A stretch of DNA of 64,000 bases. It comes from Sphingobacterium mizutaii (GTDB taxonomy: Bacteria > Bacteroidota > Bacteroidia > Sphingobacteriales > Sphingobacteriaceae). The stretch is taken from NCBI RefSeq assembly GCF_900187125.1, contig NZ_LT906468.1:992001-1056000 (forward strand), in the 5' to 3' direction. Shown here one piece after another: positions 46,185-56,489 of the stretch; position 1 is the first letter of the stretch, and each line of letters opens with the position of its first letter. The notes beneath the pieces were generated by a model. It had not been told where the DNA came from. It saw only the letters and a program-made list of their open reading frames with translations, and ran no database searches. The position numbers and the translations under genes were made by a program.

Positions 46185-46867
46185 AGCAGCTGATTTTTGT
46201 TGGCAAAGGTGATAAGCTCGGTGATCTTTTTGACGCCACATTTAGCCATGATGTTTTTCCTATGCGTATCCACGGTGTTGGCACTGATAAATAGTTGATC
46301 GGCGATCTTGCTGCTTGGTTTTCCTTCAGCGATCAGTTTCAAGATTTCAATTTCTCGGTTTGATAGATTGAATGCATCTTTATTCGAAGACTGTTCAACT
46401 TTCCAATGGTCTTCATTCATCAAGAAAGCTTCCACCACCTTGTTCTGTACCTGCTGGTCCAGGTGTCGTTTCCTGTCATTTACTGCTACAATTGCTTTGA
46501 TCAATTCATCCTTGGCTATGTTTTTCAAAACGTATCCTAAAGCTCCTTTTCGTAACGCCTCCCGAATGAGTTCGGTATCATCATAACCAGTCAACATCAA
46601 AATCTTCTGCTCAGGATTGGTCTCCAAGACGGCTTCTATACATTGGATACCATCCATATTGGGCATGTTGAAGTCCATTAGGATCACATCTGGCTTGTAA
46701 TTTTGGATGGCAGTTAAAAGTTCGTTGGTGTCCGTGCAGGAGTTGATTTCGCCAAATTTTGGATGACCATTCAAGATCATGATCAGGCCATCTACGATAA
46801 TCTGTTGGTCTTCGACGATGAGTAAGTTTATCGGCTTAAAAGGAGTACTTTCTTCCATAGGGTACAT
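46181..46867 (-). CDS. NarL/LuxR-type response regulator
   Basis: The product is 228 aa (start at codon 1 or 4). The receiver domain has PINLLIVEDQQ, the phosphorylated aspartate in VILMDFNMPNMDG and the lysine in GYVLKNIAKDEL. The DNA-binding domain is LSNREIEILKLIAEGKPSSKIADQL, a LuxR/NarL helix-turn-helix. It probably pairs with the histidine kinase that ends 4 bp into it on the other strand (TTAA shared by both stops). Kinase and regulator are thus convergent, which is uncommon. Confidence 0.92.
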   Translation of the reverse strand: MYPMEESTPFKPINLLIVEDQQIIVDGLIMILNGHPKFGEINSCTDTNELLTAIQNYKPDVILMDFNMPNMDGIQCIEAVLETNPEQKILMLTGYDDTELIREALRKGALGYVLKNIAKDELIKAIVAVNDRKRHLDQQVQNKVVEAFLMNEDHWKVEQSSNKDAFNLSNREIEILKLIAEGKPSSKIADQLFISANTVDTHRKNIMAKCGVKKITELITFANKNQLL

Positions 46868-47027
46868 TTTTTTGCTTATAACAATATACTAAAATATCCT
46901 CAACTACTAGGAGTCAATTCTTTGAAATTAAAAACCGCTTATTTTTTCAGATTTTTTGTATCTTAATGAAATGTAAATTACACCATTATTATACACCTTA
47001 TTTTAAAACCTAAAACATCAACTATAA

Positions 47028-48311
47028 ATGAAAAGAAAAGATTTTCTCAAGAGTGCCGGCGTGCTTGCCGCCTCGACTTTGCTTTTTAAAACCGAAGCTT
47101 TCGCAAATCAGGAGGCACCATTGCGTATTGGACTGATCGGCGCAAATGGCATGGGCTGGTCAAACCTGAATGCGATATTGAAAATAAATAATGTTACCTG
47201 TACAGCGCTATGTGATGTAGATGAGAATGTGCTGAACAAAAGGGCGGCAGAATTGGAACAAAAAAACATCAAAGTCAAAAAATACATTGAATATAAAGAT
47301 CTATTGAAAGATCCTAATATCGACGCAGTTATTGTTGGTACGCCTGATCATTGGCATTGCATGATGATGGTCGATGCGGTAAAAGCTGGGAAGCATGTGT
47401 ATGTGGAAAAGCCTTTAGGTAATTCGATCAAGGAATGTGAGGTGATGCTGGCAGCCGATAAAAAGTATAATAAGATTGTGCAGGTTGGTCAATGGCAACG
47501 GAGTCAACAGCATTTTAGGGATGCGATGGACTTTGTGCACAGTGGTAAATTAGGAAAGATCAGATCGGTAAAAGCTTGGGCTTACCAAGGGTGGATGAAG
47601 AGTATCCCCGTGAAGCCAGATTCCGCTGCTCCTGCTGGCGTCCACTATGATAAATGGTTAGGTCCAGCTACCAAAAGACCTTTCAATCCCAATCGCTTCC
47701 ATTTTGATTTCAGATGGTTCTGGGATTATGCAGGTGGCTTGATGACCGACTGGGGAGTCCACATGTTAGACTTCGCGTTAATTGGAATGAAGGTTTCAAA
47801 TCCTAATTCCATTATGGCGACTGGAGGTAAATTTGCCTATCCAGATGATGCTGCGGAGACTCCAGATTCCTTGACCACTGTTTTCGCTTTCGATGACTTC
47901 TACCTGCAATGGGAACAGGCTACAGGGATAGACTTAGGTCCTTATGGAAAGGATCATGGCGTTTCTTTCATTGGAAACAATGGAACCTTGGTGGTGAATA
48001 GAGGGGGATGGGAAGTCATTCCGGAGAAAGGTAGGATGGAAGCTGTTCCGCATCAACCTTCAAAAGATAATGGCTTGGAAAAGCACATGGAAAACTTTGT
48101 AACCGCAATCCGCACTAAAGAAAAGAGCATCCTGCATGCACCTGTGGAGGCTGGAGCGCATATCGCCATCTTGTCCCAAATGGGGAATATCGCTTACCGA
48201 ACAGGGAAGAAGCTCTATTGGGATAAAAACAAAGCGAAATTTACAGATGAAGAAGCTAATGGTTACTTAGCAGCCAAATACCATAATGGCTATCAGTTGC
48301 CAACAGTATAA
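47028..48311 (+). CDS. Gfo/Idh/MocA family oxidoreductase with Tat-like leader
   Basis: The product is 427 aa. The N-terminus MKRKDFLKSAGVLAASTLLF resembles a Tat signal in which one arginine is lysine. The NAD(P) domain has LRIGLIGANGMGWSNL, and the catalytic region has VYVEKPLGNSIKECE with the usual EKP. The C-terminal substrate domain (about 150-427) includes DWGVHMLDFALIG. Secreted members of this family modify sugars, alcohols or glycosides. Substrate unreadable. A terminator follows. Confidence 0.88.
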   Translation: MKRKDFLKSAGVLAASTLLFKTEAFANQEAPLRIGLIGANGMGWSNLNAILKINNVTCTALCDVDENVLNKRAAELEQKNIKVKKYIEYKDLLKDPNIDAVIVGTPDHWHCMMMVDAVKAGKHVYVEKPLGNSIKECEVMLAADKKYNKIVQVGQWQRSQQHFRDAMDFVHSGKLGKIRSVKAWAYQGWMKSIPVKPDSAAPAGVHYDKWLGPATKRPFNPNRFHFDFRWFWDYAGGLMTDWGVHMLDFALIGMKVSNPNSIMATGGKFAYPDDAAETPDSLTTVFAFDDFYLQWEQATGIDLGPYGKDHGVSFIGNNGTLVVNRGGWEVIPEKGRMEAVPHQPSKDNGLEKHMENFVTAIRTKEKSILHAPVEAGAHIAILSQMGNIAYRTGKKLYWDKNKAKFTDEEANGYLAAKYHNGYQLPTV

Positions 48312-48322
48312 ACTAATAAAAA

Positions 48323-48340
48323 AGCCGGTTCATGCCGGCT
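48323..48340. terminator. Terminator hairpin
   Basis: AGCCGG-ttcatg-CCGGCT with A and T runs on both sides, between two convergent genes. Confidence 0.82.
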
Positions 48341-48358
48341 TTTTTATTGTATCATGTT

Positions 48359-50764
48359 TTATTCTTCCTTTAACCTTTGAATAGGATTGCCTCTTCCATT
48401 TCGGTATAAGATAATGAGGATTAAGCCCGCCAATAAGCCCAAAAGCAGGAGGATAGGCAACAAATAATTCCATGCAGAAATCTGTATCCTAAATTCATAA
48501 TTGGTGAGCCATTTCTTCATCATAAAGAAACTGATAGGTACAGCCGTCAGTACAGAGGTGATAAATAACAGATAATACTCTTTGGAAAATAATACCAGCA
48601 AATCCGACAGTTTTGCACCTAGTATTTTCCGCATCCCTACTTCTTTACTGCGGGCGCTAATCGATAATGAAACCAATCCCATGATGCCTAAGCAAACGAT
48701 AATAAGCGTGATAACTGTCGCTGATATAGAGGCTCTGTACAGCTGCAATTCGGTTTCATACATTTTGCGGATATTCTCTTCCATAAAATGGTATTCAAAG
48801 GGAGCTTCAGGCATAAGATAATGCCATTTCTTCTCGATGTTTTGGATGGAATTTGAAATAGATCCCGGTTTCATGCGGATGTTGAAATATCGGTAATAAT
48901 TATTTTGAGCAACATTCAGCCAGATAATTGCGGTATTGGGACTGTGCATGGAATTAGGGATAAAGTTTTCCGTGATCCCAACGACTTTTACAGGATCTTG
49001 GGAACCGTTAATTCTTAAATTTCTACCGATTAATTCGTCGGCCTGCTCAATCCCCAAAACCTGCATTGCTTTCCGATTGATGACCACCTCCTGTGGAGCC
49101 ATGGAATCAACCAGTTTGGAGGTGAAAAATTGACCTGCAACCATCGGGATCTGATAGGTGTCGGCAAATTTGGAATCTGATATTATCATTTGAGAATTGA
49201 TTGCCTCTTCTGACTTGTCCATTAAGGCGATTTCAGCTTTCCCAACGATATTGTTTGGGGTTTCATAAGATAAACTGATCTCTTCTATTTCATTCAGCTT
49301 TTCTAATTCCTGTTGGATGGTTTGCGTTTTGCGGACACCCTCCGGACTCCAATCTCTTGTGGTTTGTACCGTAAGGACATAATCTTTATTATAACCCAGG
49401 TCACTATTGACAAACAATTGGATTTGTCTAGCAATAATAATACTGGAGGTCAGAATAACGATTGCTGTGGTAAACTGAAGGAAAAGCAAAGCTTTCCGGA
49501 TGTTTTGTTTGTTTTTTACCTTGTCAAATTGAAGCTTTACAGAGTTTAATAGGCTGTTTCTTGAAAGTTTGATGGCCGGATAAAAGCCGGATAATAAGCC
49601 GATCAGTATGGAAAATAAGAAGATTCCTAAATAAAAGTAATAAGGCAATTCCGTAATCTGCGGCAGCTTTCGCATGAAAATACTCTCAAAAAGCGGCAAA
49701 GCAAGGACGTATAATGGGAGACAGATCAATAAAATCAGACAGAGAAGAATCACATATTCGGTGAGTAATAAGCTGGCTATTTGATTAGCGCGAGCACCCA
49801 TGATCTTCCTAATTCCGATTTCTTTTAAGCGACCGATATTTTGACCTAGATTGAAATTGATAAAATTAATAATAGCCATCAGCAGGATGAAACCGGCAAT
49901 GTAAAGCAGGATATCAATCATTTTTTGAATGGCGCCATTGTTACTTTCCAAGTAATAGGACTTCAATGGCTTTAAGTCTGGGCTGTAATTATCTGAAAAT
50001 TCCTTGTCTGTATGTTTGCTGACTAGGGTTTTTATGGCAGGGCTAAGCTGAGCTGGAGAAACATCTTTTTGCAATTCAACGAATCCCACGATGTATGGAT
50101 TTTCCCAATTATCAATGTCTCGACCAAAATATTTCTCGGAAGCAATGGGTAAAAAGAAGTCACTTTTCAGGGCAGGAGTCAACTCCAATACTGAATTTTG
50201 ATAACTGGGTTTAATAATCCCGGTCACCATAAAATCATGCTTTTCTCCATTGAAATTTCTAATTGATAGCTGTTCGCCTAAGGCATCAATACGACCGAAG
50301 TACTTTACGGCTGCAGCTTCGGTAATAACCAGTGTAAAAGGATCTTTTAAAGCGGTGTTGACATCTCCGGCATGAAGCTCGAATCCAAACATGGATAATA
50401 AGGTCGGATCTCCTAAACTAGCCCCTTCTTCAAACTTGTCAGTGCCATTGGAAACAATACAGGTCAATCCATCAATTCGATAATAATTTTTGACAAGCTG
50501 CGGATATTCCTCTGCCAAAGCTTTTGGTAGTGCGCCTAGGGTAGTTAGATCTAATCCTAGTCCTTCTTTTTTATAGGTGCTCTGCAATAAATATTGCTGG
50601 TCCTTATTCTTGAGCTGGGCATTAACCTGCTTAGCATCCCAAATGTAGGCAGCGACAATCATAACGAAGGTGATACCGCAGATCAATCCAATTAAATTGA
50701 TGATGTTCTGAAGTTTTTTCTTACTGATGTTCCGCCAGGCAATTTTTATATAACTCCACTTCAT
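48359..50764 (-). CDS. FtsX/MacB-type ABC transporter permease
   Basis: The product is 801 aa, about twice a single MacB permease. An N-terminal membrane helix is followed by a MacB-type periplasmic domain (about 45-275), then an FtsX block of helices (about 280-400), a second periplasmic domain (about 430-660) and a final FtsX block (about 680-795), which includes SKEVGMRKILGAKLSDLLVLFSKEYYLL. This duplicated layout is frequent in Bacteroidota. No ATPase or membrane-fusion protein gene is adjacent, so the partner must be elsewhere. Substrate unknown; efflux or lipoprotein handling is inferred. Confidence 0.88.
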   Translation of the reverse strand: MKWSYIKIAWRNISKKKLQNIINLIGLICGITFVMIVAAYIWDAKQVNAQLKNKDQQYLLQSTYKKEGLGLDLTTLGALPKALAEEYPQLVKNYYRIDGLTCIVSNGTDKFEEGASLGDPTLLSMFGFELHAGDVNTALKDPFTLVITEAAAVKYFGRIDALGEQLSIRNFNGEKHDFMVTGIIKPSYQNSVLELTPALKSDFFLPIASEKYFGRDIDNWENPYIVGFVELQKDVSPAQLSPAIKTLVSKHTDKEFSDNYSPDLKPLKSYYLESNNGAIQKMIDILLYIAGFILLMAIINFINFNLGQNIGRLKEIGIRKIMGARANQIASLLLTEYVILLCLILLICLPLYVLALPLFESIFMRKLPQITELPYYFYLGIFLFSILIGLLSGFYPAIKLSRNSLLNSVKLQFDKVKNKQNIRKALLFLQFTTAIVILTSSIIIARQIQLFVNSDLGYNKDYVLTVQTTRDWSPEGVRKTQTIQQELEKLNEIEEISLSYETPNNIVGKAEIALMDKSEEAINSQMIISDSKFADTYQIPMVAGQFFTSKLVDSMAPQEVVINRKAMQVLGIEQADELIGRNLRINGSQDPVKVVGITENFIPNSMHSPNTAIIWLNVAQNNYYRYFNIRMKPGSISNSIQNIEKKWHYLMPEAPFEYHFMEENIRKMYETELQLYRASISATVITLIIVCLGIMGLVSLSISARSKEVGMRKILGAKLSDLLVLFSKEYYLLFITSVLTAVPISFFMMKKWLTNYEFRIQISAWNYLLPILLLLGLLAGLILIILYRNGRGNPIQRLKEE

Positions 50765-50923
50765 GCTCAGGTCTTTTAATAGTGCTAATGTTTTGTTTCG
50801 ATTAGCAATATTATTGCCAGTGAGCTAAGAGGGTTAATATCAACCGGTTGTAGTTTGATTGGGGCCGGTGCTGTTCATTTTCGGACATATTCTGTTCGGA
50901 AATGAACGAGAATGAAATAAAAA

Positions 50924-50950
50924 AGCGGAGTAGGAATTATCCTCTCCGCT
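50924..50950 (-). terminator. Terminator of the second susCD unit
   Basis: AGCGGAG/CTCCGCT stem with a following T run on the minus strand, 27 bp after the susD stop. Confidence 0.78.
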
Positions 50951-50976
50951 CATCAAATTATCACTCAATTATTTAA

Positions 50977-52599
50977 CTATAATTTTTTATTTTCTACGTC
51001 CCACCATAGTCTCGTTCCGCCATTATCTGGTCCTCCTAGCATTTTCACAGCTTCATTCACTGCTGCACTATTGCTATTGTATTCCCTTTCTGGATAAGGC
51101 ATCCTTCTTATTCCTGGAACCGATGGAATCGTGTTGTTACTGTAATTGACAACCACTGGAAAAAGTATAGGATATCCCGAACGACGATACTCTGCCCAGG
51201 CTTCATCTCCATCAGGGAACATTGAAATCCATTTCTGGGTGATGATCCTTTCTAATTTTCTGTCCCTGCTATCGCCTTCATTCCAAGCAATGGTAATGGT
51301 ACTCAAATATGGAGAGCCTAGCAGGATATCATTTTGTCCTGCTTTGATTGCTTTTGGGTCTATGTAAGGCATAGGTTTATCGGTAGCATTGTTTTTGTAA
51401 GCTGCCGCTTGTGCGCTTAAACCATACATTTCAAAAGACCTTTCAATTCCGGTCTCATAATTGGTTTTTGCATCGCCAGCATTGCTCCATCCTCTCAAGG
51501 CTGCCTCAGCCTTTAAGAACCAGCTCTCCGATGCTACCATTAACTGCATGCGATTAGGTTGGGGAAGCAATTTCGAATAATTGTCATACCTGCTTTTTGC
51601 ATCGATATCAATACCGGTACGGATCCCTTTAAATTGGCCTCTAACCGCAGGATCTGTTGCTGGTAGGAATAACTCTGCTAGACGTGGGTCTTTATAGCCA
51701 CCTAGAAATGTCTCTATGCTGGCATTCATCCTTGTATCACTCCATGTTGTTGTGAGGATATTCAGGGGATGGTCGGTGCTTAATTTGATAAAGCAGTTAT
51801 CTGCTGTGGCTTCCAATAATCCGCCGTTTTCTGGATTTAAGGCTTTTTCACCTTCAGTCTTGGCTAGTGCAGCATCCTTGAATGCGATTCGAAGGGCAAG
51901 CCTCAACCTCAAAGTGTTTGCAATTCGAAGCCAACGGTCGTAATTGTTTTCGGTGTAAGCCATGTCAGACTTTTTCATCGCTGCTGACACCTCCTTGCCT
52001 TTGTAAGTCTTTAGGATAGTGGTTGCGGTGTCCAAATCCTTGAAGAAGTTCATATAGGCATCCTGTTGGCTGTCGTACTGGATTTGGTCATTGTCATCTG
52101 GAGCATTGTATTTACTGTAGATGATGGGGCCAAATTTATCGGACGTACGGTGCATTGCAGAAACCTTCAATATTTTTGAAAAGGCAAATATATCGCTCAA
52201 CTTTTCGTCATTCCTGGTCATCAGCTCCACCCTAGCTATCGGATTCATCCCTCGGATATAGCGATCTACCCAAAGGGAGGAATACCATCCAGGGACAAGG
52301 CTGTAGGTCAAGTTGTTTGCATTACCAACAAATGGTGCTTGCGCGCCAAAGTATCCTCCGTACGAATCGCCTGCCAAATTGTATGAAACCTGGTACTCAT
52401 TTACATTTTCTGGAAGGATTGCCCTTTGGCCTTGAGCTAAAAATGATGCCACCAAGGCAAAATCACCCATTGCCTCCTCATCGGTTACTCCCGCTGGGTT
52501 TGTGTTTAATTCCCTGAAATCTTTGGTACAGCTTAACGTCAAGAAAAGGCTGCTCAATAATATTCCGGTTAGTTTATAGTATGATTTTAATGTCTTCAT
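50977..52599 (-). CDS. SusD/RagB-type lipoprotein (SusD-like_2)
   Basis: The product is 540 aa. A lipoprotein signal (ILLSSLFLTLSC) leads into KDFRELNTNPAGVTDEEA, the usual SusD N-terminal motif. The rest fits the SusD-like_2 type, with ANTLRLRLALRIAFKDAALAK, MQLMVASESWFLKAEAALRG and a final YPEREYNSNSAAVNEA. It should bind glycan or peptide ligands at the cell surface. It follows its SusC partner by 17 bp; that partner is interrupted by a stop codon, so the pair may be non-functional. Confidence 0.92.
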   Translation of the reverse strand: MKTLKSYYKLTGILLSSLFLTLSCTKDFRELNTNPAGVTDEEAMGDFALVASFLAQGQRAILPENVNEYQVSYNLAGDSYGGYFGAQAPFVGNANNLTYSLVPGWYSSLWVDRYIRGMNPIARVELMTRNDEKLSDIFAFSKILKVSAMHRTSDKFGPIIYSKYNAPDDNDQIQYDSQQDAYMNFFKDLDTATTILKTYKGKEVSAAMKKSDMAYTENNYDRWLRIANTLRLRLALRIAFKDAALAKTEGEKALNPENGGLLEATADNCFIKLSTDHPLNILTTTWSDTRMNASIETFLGGYKDPRLAELFLPATDPAVRGQFKGIRTGIDIDAKSRYDNYSKLLPQPNRMQLMVASESWFLKAEAALRGWSNAGDAKTNYETGIERSFEMYGLSAQAAAYKNNATDKPMPYIDPKAIKAGQNDILLGSPYLSTITIAWNEGDSRDRKLERIITQKWISMFPDGDEAWAEYRRSGYPILFPVVVNYSNNTIPSVPGIRRMPYPEREYNSNSAAVNEAVKMLGGPDNGGTRLWWDVENKKL

Positions 52600-52616
52600 T
52601 TCGTTTTTCTTGCTTG

Positions 52617-55600
52617 TTAAAAGGATACTTTAAAGTTTAGTCCATAGCTGCGGGTAGTTGGTAGGGCAAAAGAGTCGTAACCTTGACCTCCAACACCTGT
52701 AGTGGTATTTAATTCAGGGTCGTATGGGGCATCATTCCGGAAGAAAAACAAGTTCCTACCGGTCAATGAAACCGTTGCGCTCTTGACACCCTTCCATTTG
52801 ATGGGTAGTCCATAACTCAATGATATTTCACGCATACGGATATTGGTAGCATTATAAACCTGACCCTCTACAATACCATCTCGATTTCCAACAGCACTAT
52901 AATAAGCATGCGCCGGAATCTTTCCTTGCCAAGGTGTACCATCTTTCTTTACTGCTGGGATATCCAAGCCACCAGCATCCCTAGCTGCAGCACTTTCTTC
53001 GCTGACCCCAAATGAATTCAAGTAACCATCAGTAAGCGAAATAACCTGTCCCCCAAATCGAGCATCGATTGTAAAGCTTAATCCGAATTTGCCATAATTG
53101 ATCGTGTTGTTCCATCCCACAATAGATCTCGGGTTGTTGTTGCCAATATATCCTTCAGGTCCGATCTGAGGCCTTCCCTCATCATCCACCACCATGACTC
53201 CATTCTCATCGCGCAAGAAGGTTCTTGCCCAGAAATCACCGAAAGAGCCATTCAATCTTAGAACGTTGTAGTTGCCTCCAACGGAGTATCGCTCGCCTAG
53301 TTTTGGCGCCAATTCCAAAATCTTGTTCCGATTTGCCGTGAAATTCAGGGAAGTGTTCCAGTTAAAATTCTCCTTCTTGATAGCGTCAACGCCTAACGCT
53401 GCTTCAATACCCTTGTTCTCCACATTACCTGCATTTAGGAATACCGTCGTGAATATTTGCCCGACAGGCGCCTCGTAAGAGAAGTATTGATCTTTAGTAT
53501 TGGTTTTGTAAAGGGCTAAATCGAAGTTGATGCGGTCATTCCAGAATCTACCTTCATAACCCACTTCATAACTTCTGCTGATTTCCGGACGCAATGGTAA
53601 TCCTTGGTAAGGTCCTGAAACATTCGCATTCAAAATACCGGTTGCCAAGGTATTGGTTGGAATAGTACTATAGATCCCTACATCATTACCTACTTCCGCC
53701 ATGGTCAGTCTTAATTTACTATAGCTGATAAAACTTGGCATTTTCAGCATGTCAGAAAGAACAGCTGATAAACCTGCTGACCAATAGAAATAGCCGTTCT
53801 TCTCTTCAGGTGTATTGGCTAGGGTGGAAGCCCAGTCATTACGTGCTGTTAGGTCTAAGAATATTTTGTCTTTATAGCCTATGTTGGTTGACGCGAATAC
53901 AGATTGCAACTGGCGTCTAATGATGGACTCGTTTAACACATTGATGGGAGCATCCCTATAGATATTGCTCAACAAGAATTTATTGGCAACCGCCAATTTT
54001 AATTGATCGATATTCCAACCTTTTGAACGGGTGTCATTGATGGAGGTACCTGCCGTAAAATTCAAGTCCCAATCCCCAGCGAAGGTTTTGTTACCGATGA
54101 AAAGAAAATCTCCATACAATGCAGTACTTTCGGTCTCATCCCTCATAAAACGACCATTATCATCTAAAACACCTTCGATTTTCTCGCCAGACAAAACACC
54201 TTGGGTACCAGCATATACATGTCTTTCCCATTTGTCCCATCGTTTGTTCAGGGTTCCGCGGGCACTTACTGAAAGCCAATCATTGATAGTGTATTTCAAT
54301 TGTCCTTGTGCTATGATATTGTCCCTTAATTGGAAGGTTGGATTTCGGTTCAATACCCAATATGGGTTCTGTGAATGGTGTGTTCCAGTCAAGCCGGCAT
54401 CTGCATTGATGTTCCACCAGTCTTGTAAGTATAGGTTTCTCGAAGGAGATAGGTATTGGTAATTGTTTTTGTATTTATTAAAATCCAGACCCCTTGGAAA
54501 CATGTAAAGACCCGATATGGGGCTAAAGTATAAGCCAGAAGTAGGACGGTTTTGGATGTCTTGTTTAGAGTACATCATGCTACCATCAAAGCTTAGTTTA
54601 TTGTCAAAGAAATTACTGGAATTTCTAAAGGTTGCCGAATGCTGTTTGAAAGAATTGGTTGGTAAGATTCCTTTGTTCGTGGTGTTACCATAGGAAAAAT
54701 AGTTTTGCATTTTTTCAGTTCCCCCACTCAAGGAAACCGTGTTGATCAAGGTAGTTCCTGTATTGAAAAAGCCATCTACTGGGTTGTCAAAAGTGCCTTT
54801 ATCACCCCAGCTCTCTTCTGATCCTTCTGCGGTCTGTCCATACCGGTACTGTAGCTTCGGAAGATAGAACGCTTGGTCCGCGGTGATGCTCGATGACACA
54901 TCGATTTTTAGAACTCCTTCAGCACCTTTCTTGGTCGTGATCATAATGGCGCCATTAGCTCCTTGACTACCGTATAAGGCAGAAGCCGAGGCTCCTTTTA
55001 GGACATTGATGCTCAAGATATCATCCGCATTCAATGTGCTCAGGATATCACCACGATCAGGTCCACCGCCAAAAGGACCTTCCGAACCCGAGCCTGAGGT
55101 ATTCGTAATCGGTAGTCCATCGATCACATAAAGTGGTTGATTGTTACGGTTCGATTTAAAGCCACGTAGAACAATGTTAACCGATCCGCCAATCCCCGAG
55201 GAACTCCGATTGATCTGCATTCCCGAGATTTTACCCGTCAAGTTATTCATTGGATTGACATCCTTTACTTTGGTTAGTTCATCGCCCTTAATCGATTGGG
55301 TGGAATAGGTCAAGCTTTTAGACTTTCGCTGAATACCTTAGGCAGTCACTACAACATCGTCAATCCTAGCGGTCTGTGGCGTCATGGAAATGGTAATAAT
55401 GCTGTCTGCTGCTGTTACGACCTGCCTTACAGTATTGTATCCCAAGATACTGATCGTAAGGTTAGCGTCTCCTGCTGGAACCTCAAGGCTGAAGGCTCCT
55501 AATTCATCGGTTTGGGTCGCTTTAGAGCTTGCGTCCAACCGGACTGTCGCACCGACTATAGCCGACTTGGTCTGTTCGTCAACGACTTTGCCTTTAATGG

Positions 55601-55670
55601 TTCGTTCCTGTCCATAAGTTAATTGTATGGCAAAAAGCCACAGGAATAGATAAGTTAGTGTTTTTAACAT
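52617..55670 (-). pseudogene. SusC/RagA-type transporter interrupted by one in-frame stop
   Basis: The first part (55338-55670) has a signal peptide and a carboxypeptidase-D-like domain and ends ARIDDVVVTA then TAA (55338-55340). Immediately after, in the same reading frame, comes GIQRKSKSLTYSTQSIKGDE and a complete plug and barrel to the terminal GLNFKVSF. In intact relatives this junction reads VVVTALGIxRxxKSL; the first susC in this window has DEVVVTALGISREKKSL. So one codon, most likely TTA (Leu) or TAT (Tyr), has become TAA. The total would be about 1016 residues with no other lesion. The ATG at 55313 could start a barrel fragment but without signal peptide. Confidence 0.88.
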
Positions 55671-56052
55671 AATGTGAGTTTATAAATGAGTAAATAATGT
55701 AACAGCTATGATACAATTTCTTAGAAAACGAACTTATTTTGAATAAATTTTGTCATTTAAAATTAAATACGAATGAATATAGGTTGATTGTTGAACAGAT
55801 TAGTGTAATTGGGCTCATGATCAATTGATTGTAATTATTGTTGAAGTTAAATAAAAATTTATTTTCAATACAATTTATTTAACCAAATAATATTCTTTTA
55901 ACATTAATATTTTTTAATGATGTAAAAATATTAACCAAAATGGTATAATGTTTGGATGTCTTTATTTACTTTTTTAAGAGAGGAGTTCAAAAAAAGTCAC
56001 TTTTTCAGCTCTAAAATTTTATACTTATTTTAACCATATAAAATATTCGACT
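55671..56052. other. AT-rich divergent intergenic region
   Basis: It separates the leftward susC pseudogene and the rightward VOC pseudogene. It is very AT-rich and holds no coding frame. No exact TAnnTTTG box was found for either side. Confidence 0.5.
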
Positions 56053-56410
56053 ATGTTAACAGCTGCTTGCCCAAAACTACCCATGAGAGTAAAAACCGTA
56101 ACCAAGGATTTTTACATTCAGCAATTAGGTTTTCAAGAAATAGGATTTGCTAATTTTGAAAGCTATATGATCCTAAAAAAAGATGAGGCAGAACTTCATT
56201 TCTTTATTTTTTTGGACTTGATTCCTGAGGAAAACTATGGTCAGGTTTATATCCGAGTAAACCATATCGAACAATTATATCAAGAATTGGTAGACACGTG
56301 GTGTAACCATACATCCCAATGGAAGTTTGGCAGAAAAACCTTGGGGTCAGAAGGAATTTGCTATACTTGATCCTGACAATAACCTAATTACCTTTGGTCA
56401 AGCGATATAA
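56053..56410 (+). pseudogene. VOC/bleomycin-resistance-like protein with a one-base insertion
   Basis: The frame opens MLTAACPKLPMRVKTVTKDF and runs to VDT near 56298, a glyoxalase/VOC fold like the small bleomycin-resistance proteins (YIQQLGFQEIGFANFESYM, ELHFFIFLDL, YIRVNHIEQLYQEL). It then shifts. Removing one T at 56299 restores GVTIHPNGSLAEKPWGQKEF and then AILDPDNNLITFGQAI, ending at TAA 56408-56410. The rebuilt protein is about 118 aa, the normal length. As read, a 105-aa product with a wrong C-terminus would result. Confidence 0.85.
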
Positions 56411-56489
56411 TCTGTTTTCATTTATTACCAATTGGTAATTGAGAGCTTCTGAATGTTCTGGTACTTTGTAATAATCAAATTTCAAAGTC

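Noticed and set aside
55313..55340. Programmed recoding at the susC stop
   Set aside because: No slippery site, pseudoknot or selenocysteine-type signal is evident; a simple nonsense change is enough. Proteomics could reopen this.
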